From Flavobacterium sp. (GTDB lineage Bacteria; Bacteroidota; Bacteroidia; Flavobacteriales; Flavobacteriaceae), in the NCBI GenBank assembly GCA_017989775.1, contig JAGNPF010000072.1, forward strand, positions 1-7,126: a DNA stretch of 7,126 bases, given 5' to 3'. A model generated the notes under the pieces. That model saw nothing but the letters and a program-made list of their open reading frames with translations. It did not search any database and was not told the origin of the DNA. Of this stretch, positions 1 to 5,934 are shown one piece after another (position 1 is the stretch's first letter; every line of letters begins with the position of its first letter). A program made the translations under genes and the position numbers.

Positions 1-441
1 TTTGGTGGCCAAATTGTCCAAGTATTCCACTTCTTCCACGCTCAACGACAATCCTTCCGATTGGTTGTAGGCGGCGATATCTTCAATGTTTAGAATGGCT
101 TCTGGTTGAATGTGAATCGTGAAAATGTCTTGATTCAATTCGGTATATTTTTGCGAAAGCATCGGGTCGAAATCAAAAGTTTCGTCGGTAGCTTTGTGGA
201 ATTCTTCAATTCGAATGATTCCGGAAATCCCCATATTTTGGGTGATCTCCACGGCGTTAGTACTCCATGGCGTAACCATTGTGGCGCGAGGACCAACAAA
301 AAAATCCGCCAAAACGGATTTTTCTATTTTATGTGCGTCGGCAAAAAGCCAGTTGAGTTTTGAAATGTCTTGAGCCGAAAGGAGGTCTTGCGTTTGAACT
401 GCATATACCGTTTTGCTTTGGTTTTCAAAGAAATGAATCAT
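1..441 (-). CDS. purL: Phosphoribosylformylglycinamidine synthase, N-terminal part (partial)
   Basis: These are the first 147 codons of PurL; the rest lies beyond the left edge. PurL is a cytoplasmic enzyme of purine synthesis that converts FGAR to FGAM using ATP and glutamine. I translated the minus strand from the ATG at 441-439. Residues 49-73 carry the segment V-G-P-R, then T-P-W-S-T-N-A-V-E-I-T-Q-N-M-G-I, followed by I-R-I-E-E. This matches the N-terminal domain of the long, roughly 1200-1300-residue PurL with a fused glutaminase. A later L-S-L-S-x-E-E-x-x-Y-L segment (131-141) also fits the long form. The short PurL of the PurS/Q/L system lacks this domain. No Shine-Dalgarno is visible, which is usual in Bacteroidota. 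A TAAATTTG -7 element lies at 480-473. The reading frame is intact to the edge. Confidence 0.9.
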   Translation of the reverse strand, partial: MIHFFENQSKTVYAVQTQDLLSAQDISKLNWLFADAHKIEKSVLADFFVGPRATMVTPWSTNAVEITQNMGISGIIRIEEFHKATDETFDFDPMLSQKYTELNQDIFTIHIQPEAILNIEDIAAYNQSEGLSLSVEEVEYLDNLATK

Positions 442-472
442 TAGGATAGTGAAGTTAATGTTGTTTTGGCTG

Positions 473-502
473 CAAATTTAGTCAATTAAGATTAAAAAAA
501 AA
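473..502 (-). promoter_or_regulatory. Candidate purL promoter
   Basis: On the minus strand TAAATTTG (480-473) matches the Bacteroidota -7 element TANNTTTG exactly, about 32 bases before the purL ATG. The expected -33 TTG position (502-500, 19-base spacing) reads TTT. It lies inside the T-run that also forms the tail of the nuclease-gene terminator. The -7 box is strong and the -33 box is poor. Confidence 0.5.
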
Positions 503-530
503 AGCGTCCCGATTTTTATCGAGACGCTTT
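494..530 (-). terminator. Rho-independent terminator after the endonuclease gene
   Basis: Bases 501-513 and 518-530 form a 13-bp stem around a TTTT loop (514-517). In minus-strand RNA the stem is fully paired, with position 509/522 as a G-U wobble, and is followed by a run of about ten U (503-494). On the plus strand the same pair is a C-A mismatch and no T-run follows. The signal therefore works for minus-strand transcription, ending the nuclease gene just after its stop codon. Confidence 0.88.
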
Positions 531-534
531 GAAA

Positions 535-1620
535 TTAGTTGATGATAATTTTCTTGGTTGTCGATTTGTTGGACGAATTCAGTTTGAGGAAATAAGTGAC
601 TTGCTTCAGATTGTCCAAGGTATAGATTTTTTGGTTTGCTTTTGGATGGCTAATTTTTTGTAATATTTGTCCATTGAGATTGATTAATTGAATTTCGTCA
701 AGTTCACTCTCTGTTTCAATATTTATTTTATTGAATTGGGATGGATTGGGATAAACTGAAATAGTTGCAAAAAAATTCTCGAAAGTCTTGTTGCTCAAAT
801 CTGCACTCCAAACGGTTTGAACCCATTCGGGATGATTTATATACGGATTTCTATTGCCTTGAACGGCATAAACGGCATTGTTTCTATTGGTCTCTTTTGT
901 GCTTACGGGATCCGCAATATGCCAAGCATACATCAAGTCCAAATACCATTGTTGGTAAACTTTATCACTGGAACCATCCAATACTTTTGCTCCTTTTGAA
1001 TCGATATTTTGCCAACTGCCAATCAAATTCTGATAGCAGGTTGCCATATAAAAATAATTACGGGCAATATCGCCTTTGTATTCGTCGGCTGGCTCAAAAA
1101 CCGTAAGGGAAGCGGGTGTGTTTGGAGCGATGCAATTACCAATTTTGGAGCCATTTGATGTCGTAAATGTGCTGGTTCCCACTTTTCCATAAGGCATGTT
1201 GCCTCTCATGCTGTTGTCTTTCTTGTCGGTCGGCATTACATGAAAAGCATCCGAATACATTGGAGTTGCACTTGCAAACCAACTTTTTGGAAACGTATGT
1301 TCCCGGTTGTATTTTTGACATTCCACCGTTCCTCCAGTACCGTCGTCTTGATTGCCTCCAGTCACGTCAAATCTTCCAAAAATAAAATTGCAGTTGGAAT
1401 AAATATCCTAAACTTTTCCGTCGGGTCTAACGTCAGAAGTGTAGTATAAATCCCACAAACCCGGAGTATAGGATATCTCGGTGTGAGGAGCAATGATGTT
1501 GTATAATTGTGTTTTTAAAACATAACCAGTTCCAGTTGCGGTATTGTAATAGCCTGCGGGGATTTGGGCAAAAGAATAAAGTGAAATTAAGAACGTAAAA
1601 AAAAGTAGTTTTAGTTTCAT
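535..1620 (-). pseudogene. Secreted endonuclease I with T9SS sorting domain, interrupted by an in-frame TAG
   Basis: An otherwise intact 361-codon gene is split by one TAG at codon 71 (1410-1408). The frame is the same on both sides and the interrupted segment reads D-V-R-P-D-G-K-V-stop-D-I-Y. The family usually has Trp there, so a single TGG-to-TAG change explains the break. The product would be an extracellular endonuclease I (EndA/Vvn-like, bba-metal fold) cutting DNA and possibly RNA. Residues 1-19 look like a signal peptide ending F-A-Q. The catalytic block N-R-E-H-T-F-P-K-S-W gives E107/H108; H127 and N136/N141 follow in F-H-x-M-P-T-D and R-G-N. N-R-N-P-Y-I-N-H-P-E-W is the conserved late motif. 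Residues from about 283 (I-S-V-Y-P-N-P) to 361 form a type A T9SS sorting domain. A GTG at codon 86 (1365) could restart translation, but that product lacks the signal peptide. A sequencing error or readthrough remains possible. Confidence 0.85.
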
Positions 1621-1663
1621 GAAGTAATTTTATTTAGGGTTAATTCCATAAATCTTGGAGTAA

Positions 1664-1671
1664 CAAAATTA
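1664..1671 (-). promoter_or_regulatory. Candidate -7 element for the endonuclease gene
   Basis: The minus strand reads TAATTTTG at 1671-1664, an exact TANNTTTG match, 43 bases before the ATG. No TTG lies at the usual 17-23 base spacing; the nearest ones leave 9 or 29 bases. It is therefore only a half-supported promoter. The rest of the 1621-1720 gap shows no hairpin with a T-run, so no terminator was found for the upstream lipoprotein gene. Confidence 0.3.
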
Positions 1672-1720
1672 CTTAAAAGACAAAGGATAATTAAAGGAAT
1701 CAATGTTAAATTAACGACAT

Positions 1721-3247
1721 TTATTTCTGAAAAGGTTTGTTTTGATAAGCGCCCAAATCGGGAGGCAAAGTTCGGGTGTTTCCCAAAATGTCCAACGGAA
1801 CTAAATAACTAGTATTTCCTTTGGCAAAAGCCGCAGAAGTTTCGTCGATATTGAGTTTGTTTTCGGCTATCTTCAAGAACTTTGGATCTTTGTTTTGGAT
1901 GATGCCGTTGTAATGGGCAGGGTCACTGTTGAATTGGTATTCAGGATGATTGGTGTATTGATTGGAGGTGTTGTTGAACTTAATCAAACAATTGTTGAAT
2001 TGATAGTCGAAAGTTGCCCCGGTCTTTTTGTTCAAAATCATTTCATTGGAATAGGAACCATAAATAATGCAATTGTTGAAGGTGGCGGCTGTCAAATCTT
2101 TAACTTCGGGAGTGGCTCCAATATAATAATTGTTTACCAAAAGGGCCACTTGACTGGAACTGTTCCAATTGTTGTTGAAGGTGCAATGGGTAAATTTATA
2201 ATCCCCGCCATAAGTACAAGCCAATCCGGCCAATCCAGCGCTGTTGATGACCAAATTTTCCCCGTTGATCTTGGCGGTTTGGGCCAAAATTCCATAATTG
2301 GAAGAGTCGTAAATTTGGGTATTTTTAATCGAAACGGTTGTCCCGTTGTTGTTTTGAATCAATAATCCGATGGTTGCATTTTTGATGGTCAAGTGATTGA
2401 ATTTGTGGTTGGTGCTGCCATCGGTAAGCCAAATCGTTCCCCATTGTCCCGGAACATCGGAGAAATCGGGTTCCAATCGATCGCCTTCAAAAATCACTTC
2501 ATTTTCGAGTTTGTCGGTTGTAGATGTTGCCCCATTAACATTCACGGAAGCATTGGAAGCCACGATAAGTCCTGAATTGGCGTGAAAATGAACCCGTGTT
2601 CCCGCATCAAAAACAGCGGTTTTTCCCGAGGGAACTGCGGCATAACCATAGATGACGTAGGGTTTGTTTTTGGTAAAATGGAGTTCGTTGCCGTTGATGG
2701 GGTCGTTCTCGTCCAAAAAGAAGCCGTAAATTGCTTCATCTCCAATGGGAAGCGTTTCGGTGGTGCCATCGGCAAATTTTTTGGGATACAGAAAAACCGC
2801 ATCCTGAATCAGTGTCACCAATTCCACTTTTTGGAGATTGGTTCCGCCGTCAAACAAAATCTGGTCGGTGTACAGAAAATCGGTCGGGTTGGCATCGACA
2901 ATATTGGCCGTGGTTTCCACAAAAATATACAAACTGTCTTTGGCCAAAAGCGTCACGTTTTCAAATACTTTTCCTTGATTGCCCTGCATTCCGTCCACCG
3001 TCATTCGGTATTTGGAATTCAGGCCCTTGCCCAATTGGATGCGCGGAATGTTGATGTCCTTTTTGCCGCGATTATATACCTTTAATGTATAAGTACTGGA
3101 ACCAATGTTCGTAAAAACGGTGTCCAAATAAATGGTGTCTCTCGAAAAAGCCAAATCTCCGGAGCTTGGCACGGTTTCAAAATCGGTTCGACAGGAGCTG
3201 ACAGTAATGAGGATTCCAATAAAAAACAGAAAAGTAAGCTGACGCAT
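1721..3247 (-). CDS. Lipoprotein with predicted parallel beta-helix
   Basis: This is a 508-residue envelope lipoprotein of unknown specific function. Residues 1-18 form a signal peptide with the lipobox V-S-S-C (Cys19). The sequence after the Cys, R-T-D-F-E, resembles the lipoprotein export signal reported for Flavobacterium, so surface display is possible. Residues about 30-150 look like an Ig-like beta-sandwich of the DUF1573/Hydin kind (D-T-V-F-T-N-I-G, then L-K-V-Y-N-R-G). Residues about 195-430 show the irregular beta-strand and Asn-rich turns of a right-handed beta-helix, with recurring patterns such as F-N-N-C-I-I and F-N-N-C-L-I-K. The end (D-I-L-G-N-T-R, P-P-D-L-G-A-Y-Q) matches the choice-of-anchor-Q type ending. 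No catalytic residues of a known polysaccharide lyase or glycosidase were recognised, so binding or structural roles are as likely as enzymatic ones. It is transcribed away from menI, apparently as its own unit. Confidence 0.8.
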   Translation of the reverse strand: MRQLTFLFFIGILITVSSCRTDFETVPSSGDLAFSRDTIYLDTVFTNIGSSTYTLKVYNRGKKDINIPRIQLGKGLNSKYRMTVDGMQGNQGKVFENVTLLAKDSLYIFVETTANIVDANPTDFLYTDQILFDGGTNLQKVELVTLIQDAVFLYPKKFADGTTETLPIGDEAIYGFFLDENDPINGNELHFTKNKPYVIYGYAAVPSGKTAVFDAGTRVHFHANSGLIVASNASVNVNGATSTTDKLENEVIFEGDRLEPDFSDVPGQWGTIWLTDGSTNHKFNHLTIKNATIGLLIQNNNGTTVSIKNTQIYDSSNYGILAQTAKINGENLVINSAGLAGLACTYGGDYKFTHCTFNNNWNSSSQVALLVNNYYIGATPEVKDLTAATFNNCIIYGSYSNEMILNKKTGATFDYQFNNCLIKFNNTSNQYTNHPEYQFNSDPAHYNGIIQNKDPKFLKIAENKLNIDETSAAFAKGNTSYLVPLDILGNTRTLPPDLGAYQNKPFQK

Positions 3248-3262
3248 TTGTTATATTTTTTG

Positions 3263-3292
3263 TAAAAATAGGAAAAAACTAGTATGTATCAA
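3263..3292 (-). promoter_or_regulatory. Candidate promoter of the beta-helix lipoprotein gene
   Basis: On the minus strand TTG (3292-3290) is followed after 19 bases by TATTTTTA (3270-3263), one mismatch from TANNTTTG. It lies 15 bases before the ATG, giving a very short leader. Spacing and position fit the Bacteroidota housekeeping sigma factor. Confidence 0.45.
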
Positions 3293-3325
3293 GAGCGATT
3301 GTTAATTTTGAATTTTTGATACCAA

Positions 3326-3353
3326 TTGTTTCACCATCTTTTCCATAAATTTA
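3326..3353 (+). promoter_or_regulatory. Candidate promoter of the menI-menF operon
   Basis: TTG (3326-3328) precedes TAAATTTA (3346-3353), one mismatch from TANNTTTG, with a 17-base spacer. An alternative -7 box, TACATTTT (3352-3359), uses the same TTG with 23 bases. Either starts transcription close to the ATG at 3373. The gap 3248-3372 is thus a divergent promoter region. Confidence 0.4.
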
Positions 3354-3372
3354 CATTTTTAAAACAAAACAC

Positions 3373-3807
3373 ATGACTTTCGACAAAGAAAAAATCCTTC
3401 AATATTGCAATGAAATTTCGAAAAATACCCTGATGCAAACCCTGAATATTGAATATGTCGATGCCGGTCCGGATTATTTGACGGCAACAATGCCCGTAAA
3501 TCCTTCGGTACACCAACCCATGGGATTACTCCACGGTGGTGCTTCGGTGGCTTTGGCCGAAAGCGTGGGCAGTGCAGCTTCTTTTTTGTTCGTGAATCCA
3601 GAACACAGCGAAGTCCGAGGAATCGAAATTTCGGCCAATCATGTCAAGGCAAAACGCAACGGAATCGTCTCGGCCACGGCCGAAATTATCCACAAAGGAA
3701 GCAGCATCCACTTGTGGGAAATTAGAATTACCGACGAAAAGAAGTCCCTAATTTCGCTTTGCAAATTGACCACGATGGTTTTGCCAAAACGAAAAAGCAA
3801 AGAATAA
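3373..3807 (+). CDS. menI: Hotdog-fold 1,4-dihydroxy-2-naphthoyl-CoA thioesterase
   Basis: A 144-residue PaaI/YdiI-type hotdog thioesterase. The predicted reaction is hydrolysis of 1,4-dihydroxy-2-naphthoyl-CoA to free DHNA and CoA, the step before prenylation in menaquinone synthesis, in the cytoplasm. The diagnostic segment is H-Q-P-M-G-L-L-H-G-G-A-S-V-A-L-A-E-S (47-64), close to that of E. coli YdiI/MenI. Glu63 falls at the position of the catalytic Glu in that family and His54-Gly55-Gly56 form the active-site turn. R-G-I-E-I-S-A-N-H (82-90) is the conserved second strand region. Length is typical. The ATG at 3373 is preceded by an A-rich stretch and no Shine-Dalgarno. The gene ends 2 bases before menF, which favours the menaquinone role over phenylacetate (PaaI) or general acyl-CoA hydrolysis, although hotdog enzymes are often promiscuous. 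Confidence 0.87.
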   Translation: MTFDKEKILQYCNEISKNTLMQTLNIEYVDAGPDYLTATMPVNPSVHQPMGLLHGGASVALAESVGSAASFLFVNPEHSEVRGIEISANHVKAKRNGIVSATAEIIHKGSSIHLWEIRITDEKKSLISLCKLTTMVLPKRKSKE

Positions 3808-3809
3808 AA

Positions 3810-4865
3810 ATGGAACAAATTTTAGCAAAAGCCGCCCGACAATTGGGTCAAAAACTTCCTTTTGTACTTTATTGCAAACCCAATTGCAACTCGATCACGG
3901 GACTTTTTCAGCAAAACGACAACTTGTTTGAAGCAATCGATTTTACCGAAAAAGGCTTTGTTTTTGCCTCTTTTGACGGAAACAAAACGGTATTGATTCC
4001 CGAAAACCAGTCCGAAAGAATTAGTGCCGATTTCAAGAAAAAGGAAATCTCGGTTTTCGACAATGAATTTGTATCGCCAAATGAATCCGTTAAAAATGAT
4101 TTCGAAAACTTGGTGGTCAAAGGGATTCAAGCCATTGAAAACAATAAATTCAAAAAAGTGGTTTTGTCCAGAAAAGAAACCCGGGAATTGATTGATTTTG
4201 ACTTGATTGCCACTTTCGAAAACTTGGGACAATTGTATCCAACCACTTTTGTCTATTGCTTTTACCATCCGAAAATTGGGACTTGGCTGGGAGCAACACC
4301 GGAACAGTTGTTGAAAGCAAACGGCGGGAAGTTCCAGACGATTGCTTTGGCGGGAACACAAAAAGACAATGGTTTCAACGAAGTGGTTTGGCCAAAAAAA
4401 GAACAGGAAGAACAACAATTCGTCACCGATTATATCGTGGAAAAGTTGAAAAATGTCGCTTCCGAAGTAATGGTTTCAATGCCTTACAGCCTGAAAGCGG
4501 GAAGCATCTGGCACATCAAAACGGATATTTCGGGCAGCCTGAATGCGAGTTCCAGCCTGCGTGAAGTAGTGCAGTTATTGCATCCAACGCCTGCGGTTTG
4601 TGGCTTGCCAAAAGACAAATCAAAGGTTTTTATTTTGGAAAACGAACATTACGACCGCACTTTTTACACCGGTTTTCTGGGAGAATTAAATATCGGAGAC
4701 CAAACGGATTTGTTCGTAAATTTGCGCTGTATGGAAATTGAGGTTGCTCAAGCACATTTATTCATGGGTTGCGGCATCACCAAAGACAGCGTTCCCGAAA
4801 AAGAGTGGGAGGAAAGCTGCAACAAATCGGCGACGATGAAGAAAATATTAGATTGCAGATTTTAG
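3810..4865 (+). CDS. menF: Isochorismate synthase (menaquinone pathway)
   Basis: A 351-residue chorismate-binding enzyme converting chorismate to isochorismate, the entry to menaquinone synthesis; Mg-dependent and cytoplasmic. Conserved blocks in order are K-K-V-V-L-S-R (115-121; Lys116 fits the general base), G-A-T-P-E-Q-L-L (161-168; Glu165 fits the general acid), A-L-A-G-T (179-183), E-x-x-F-V (201-205, Mg-ligand region), L-H-P-T-P-A-V-C-G-L-P (257-267), Y-D-R-x-F-Y-x-G-F-L-G (281-291), L-R-C-M-E-I (305-310) and E-W-E-E (332-335). I chose the ATG at 3810, 2 bases after the menI stop; a longer in-frame start inside menI would only add unconserved residues. It is shorter than E. coli MenF but typical of Bacteroidota. 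The last residues, L-D-C-R-F, and the TAG stop come from a tandem repeat. An EntC-like siderophore role is less likely given the menI neighbour. Confidence 0.92.
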   Translation: MEQILAKAARQLGQKLPFVLYCKPNCNSITGLFQQNDNLFEAIDFTEKGFVFASFDGNKTVLIPENQSERISADFKKKEISVFDNEFVSPNESVKNDFENLVVKGIQAIENNKFKKVVLSRKETRELIDFDLIATFENLGQLYPTTFVYCFYHPKIGTWLGATPEQLLKANGGKFQTIALAGTQKDNGFNEVVWPKKEQEEQQFVTDYIVEKLKNVASEVMVSMPYSLKAGSIWHIKTDISGSLNASSSLREVVQLLHPTPAVCGLPKDKSKVFILENEHYDRTFYTGFLGELNIGDQTDLFVNLRCMEIEVAQAHLFMGCGITKDSVPEKEWEESCNKSATMKKILDCRF

Positions 4866-4875
4866 ACTGTAGATT
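4848..4875. repeat. 14-bp tandem repeat overlapping the end of menF
   Basis: Two adjacent 14-base units, TTAGATTGCAGATT (4848-4861) and TTAGACTGTAGATT (4862-4875), agree at 12 of 14 positions. A partial third copy, TTAGATT, follows at 4883-4889. Unit 1 encodes the last residues of MenF and unit 2 supplies its TAG stop. The remainder of the gap to bshB1 (4890-4948) is A/T-rich with no terminator-like hairpin. Confidence 0.75.
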
Positions 4876-4948
4876 AACGATTTTAGATTTTTCATTGTTT
4901 TGAAATTGAAATTGTTGTTGCCATTGAAAAAAACTTAAACAAAAAAAC

Positions 4949-5665
4949 ATGAAATTAGACATATTGGCATTCGGTGCACATCCAGACGATGTGGAATTGG
5001 GTTGCGGAGGAACCTTGGCCAAGGAAATAGCCTTGGGAAAAAAAGTGGGAATCATCGATTTGACCCGTGGCGAACTCGGAACTCGCGGTTCGGTCGAAAT
5101 CAGGAATCAAGAAGCCGCTGCAGCAGCCAAGATCTTGGGCGTTACGGCTCGGGAGAATTTGGACATGCGCGACGGTTTTTTCGTGAATGACGAAGCACAC
5201 CAATTGAAAATCATCGAAATGATTCGCAAATACCGTCCCGAAATTGTGATTTGCAACGCCATCGACGACCGTCATATCGATCACGGCAAAGGAAGCAAAT
5301 TGGTTTCCGATGCTTGTTTTCTTTCGGGCTTGATAAAAATCGAAACAGAACACAAGGGCGAAAATCAAGCTCCTTGGCGACCCAAATTGGTGTACCATTA
5401 CATTCAATGGAAAAACATCACGCCCGATTTCGTGGTGGATATTTCGGGTTACAACGAGCAAAGAATCGAGGCTATTTTGGCTTACAGTTCCCAGTTTTAC
5501 AATCCAAATTCAGATGAACCGGAAACTCCAATTGCCTCAAAAAACTTCCTGGACAGCCTTAATTACCGCGCCCAAGACCTGGGAAGATTGATTGGCGTGG
5601 ATTATGCCGAAGGTTTTACGGTAGAAAGATATTTGGCTGTCAACAGCTTAGGAGATTTGATATAA
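4949..5665 (+). CDS. bshB1: Bacillithiol biosynthesis deacetylase
   Basis: A 238-residue zinc-dependent LmbE/PIG-L family deacetylase. BshB1 removes the acetyl group from N-acetylglucosaminyl-malate to give GlcN-malate, the second step of bacillithiol synthesis, in the cytoplasm. The metal motif A-H-P-D-D-V-E (10-16) supplies His11 and Asp14, with Asp13 as the likely general base. The second motif D-R-H-I-D-H-G-K-G (107-115) supplies His112. T-R-G-E-L-G-T-R-G (39-47) and the tail from Y-R-A-Q-D to A-E-G-F are characteristic of BshB1 rather than generic PIG-L proteins. Length is typical. The ATG at 4949 follows an A-run without a Shine-Dalgarno. It starts 83 bases after menF on the same strand with no terminator between, so co-transcription is possible but not shown. 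BshA and BshC genes are not in the window. Confidence 0.93.
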   Translation: MKLDILAFGAHPDDVELGCGGTLAKEIALGKKVGIIDLTRGELGTRGSVEIRNQEAAAAAKILGVTARENLDMRDGFFVNDEAHQLKIIEMIRKYRPEIVICNAIDDRHIDHGKGSKLVSDACFLSGLIKIETEHKGENQAPWRPKLVYHYIQWKNITPDFVVDISGYNEQRIEAILAYSSQFYNPNSDEPETPIASKNFLDSLNYRAQDLGRLIGVDYAEGFTVERYLAVNSLGDLI

Positions 5666-5681
5666 TTTTTTTTATAATTCC

Positions 5682-5712
5682 TTTGCAGAAGCAAACATTT
5701 GTTCTATATTTG
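5682..5712 (+). promoter_or_regulatory. Near-consensus promoter of tRNA-His
   Basis: TTTG (5682-5685) is followed by a 19-base spacer and TATATTTG (5705-5712), matching the Bacteroidota promoter TTTG-N19-TANNTTTG at every defined position. It begins 17 bases after the bshB1 stop and its -7 box ends 18 bases before the tRNA. This is the clearest promoter in the window. Confidence 0.85.
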
Positions 5713-5730
5713 CAACCGCTAAGCAAAAAT

Positions 5731-5805
5731 GGTGGTTGTAGCTCAGCTGGTTAGAGTAGCGGTTTGTGGTGCCGCGGGTCGCCGGTTCGAACCCGGTCAG
5801 CCACC
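5731..5805 (+). tRNA. tRNA-His (anticodon GTG)
   Basis: A full cloverleaf folds by hand. The acceptor 5732-5738 pairs with 5798-5804. The D stem is 5741-5744 with 5754-5757. The anticodon stem 5759-5763 pairs with 5771-5775, and the loop holds GTG at 5766-5768. The T stem 5781-5785 pairs with 5793-5797, with loop TTCGAAC. The extra G at 5731 (position -1) faces C73 at 5805, the hallmark of histidine tRNAs. The 3' CCA is not encoded, since CAAAA follows C73; it would be added by the CCA enzyme. Confidence 0.95.
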
Positions 5806-5815
5806 CAAAAATTTG

Positions 5816-5844
5816 AAGCCTTGAAGAAATTCAAGGCTTTTTTT
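5816..5844 (+). terminator. Rho-independent terminator after tRNA-His
   Basis: AAGCCTTGAA (5816-5825), a GAAA loop (a GNRA tetraloop) and TTCAAGGCTT (5830-5839) form a perfect 10-bp stem, with T continuing to 5844. It lies 10 bases after the tRNA. A further weak inverted repeat, ATTTCAA/TTGAAAT at 5863-5879, has no T-run. Confidence 0.9.
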
Positions 5845-5872
5845 GTGGACTGAAGTTTCGTGATTTCAATTG

Positions 5873-5904
5873 TTGAAATTCTAAAAAATAATTTGATAAA
5901 TTAG
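5873..5904 (+). promoter_or_regulatory. Weak candidate promoter of the small membrane protein gene
   Basis: TTG (5873-5875), a 21-base spacer and TAAATTAG (5897-5904, one mismatch from TANNTTTG) lie 30 bases before the ATG at 5935. The preceding terminator makes an own promoter likely, but this match is only moderate. Confidence 0.35.
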
Positions 5905-5934
5905 CCATATAAAATTTAGAATTGTTCAAAATAT

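Noticed and set aside
535..1365. Treating the 3' part of the nuclease gene as a separate intact protein from GTG at 1365
   Set aside because: It would lack the signal peptide needed to reach the T9SS although it carries the sorting domain; the fragment upstream is in the same frame with family-conserved sequence.
1408..1410. Recoding of TAG (for example as pyrrolysine)
   Set aside because: The family residue here is Trp, not a catalytic special residue; menF uses TAG as its stop; no recoding signal is seen.
1895..3085. Plus-strand open frames of 156 and 167 codons opposite the lipoprotein gene
   Set aside because: The minus-strand gene has a lipobox, domains and a promoter candidate; the opposite frames have low-complexity composition and no coherent features.
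3759..3809. Upstream TTG start for menF, adding 17 residues
   Set aside because: It lies inside menI, the extra residues are not part of the family, and an ATG sits 2 bases after the menI stop.
3822..4418. 198-codon open frame antisense to menF
   Set aside because: It lies wholly opposite a well-conserved enzyme, its protein is rich in Phe and Gln as expected from complementing AAA/GAA/TTG-rich codons, and it shows no domain.
4955..5461. 168-codon open frame antisense to bshB1
   Set aside because: It mirrors the conserved bshB1 codons, shows no recognisable motif, and has no leader or promoter.
5731..5844. tRNA-His as an integration site of a mobile element
   Set aside because: No repeated tRNA 3' end, integrase or phage-like gene lies in the following 1.3 kb; the hairpin after the tRNA is a plain terminator.
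5863..5879. ATTTCAA/TTGAAAT inverted repeat as an operator or second terminator
   Set aside because: It has seven A/T-rich pairs and no T-run, which is expected by chance in such DNA.
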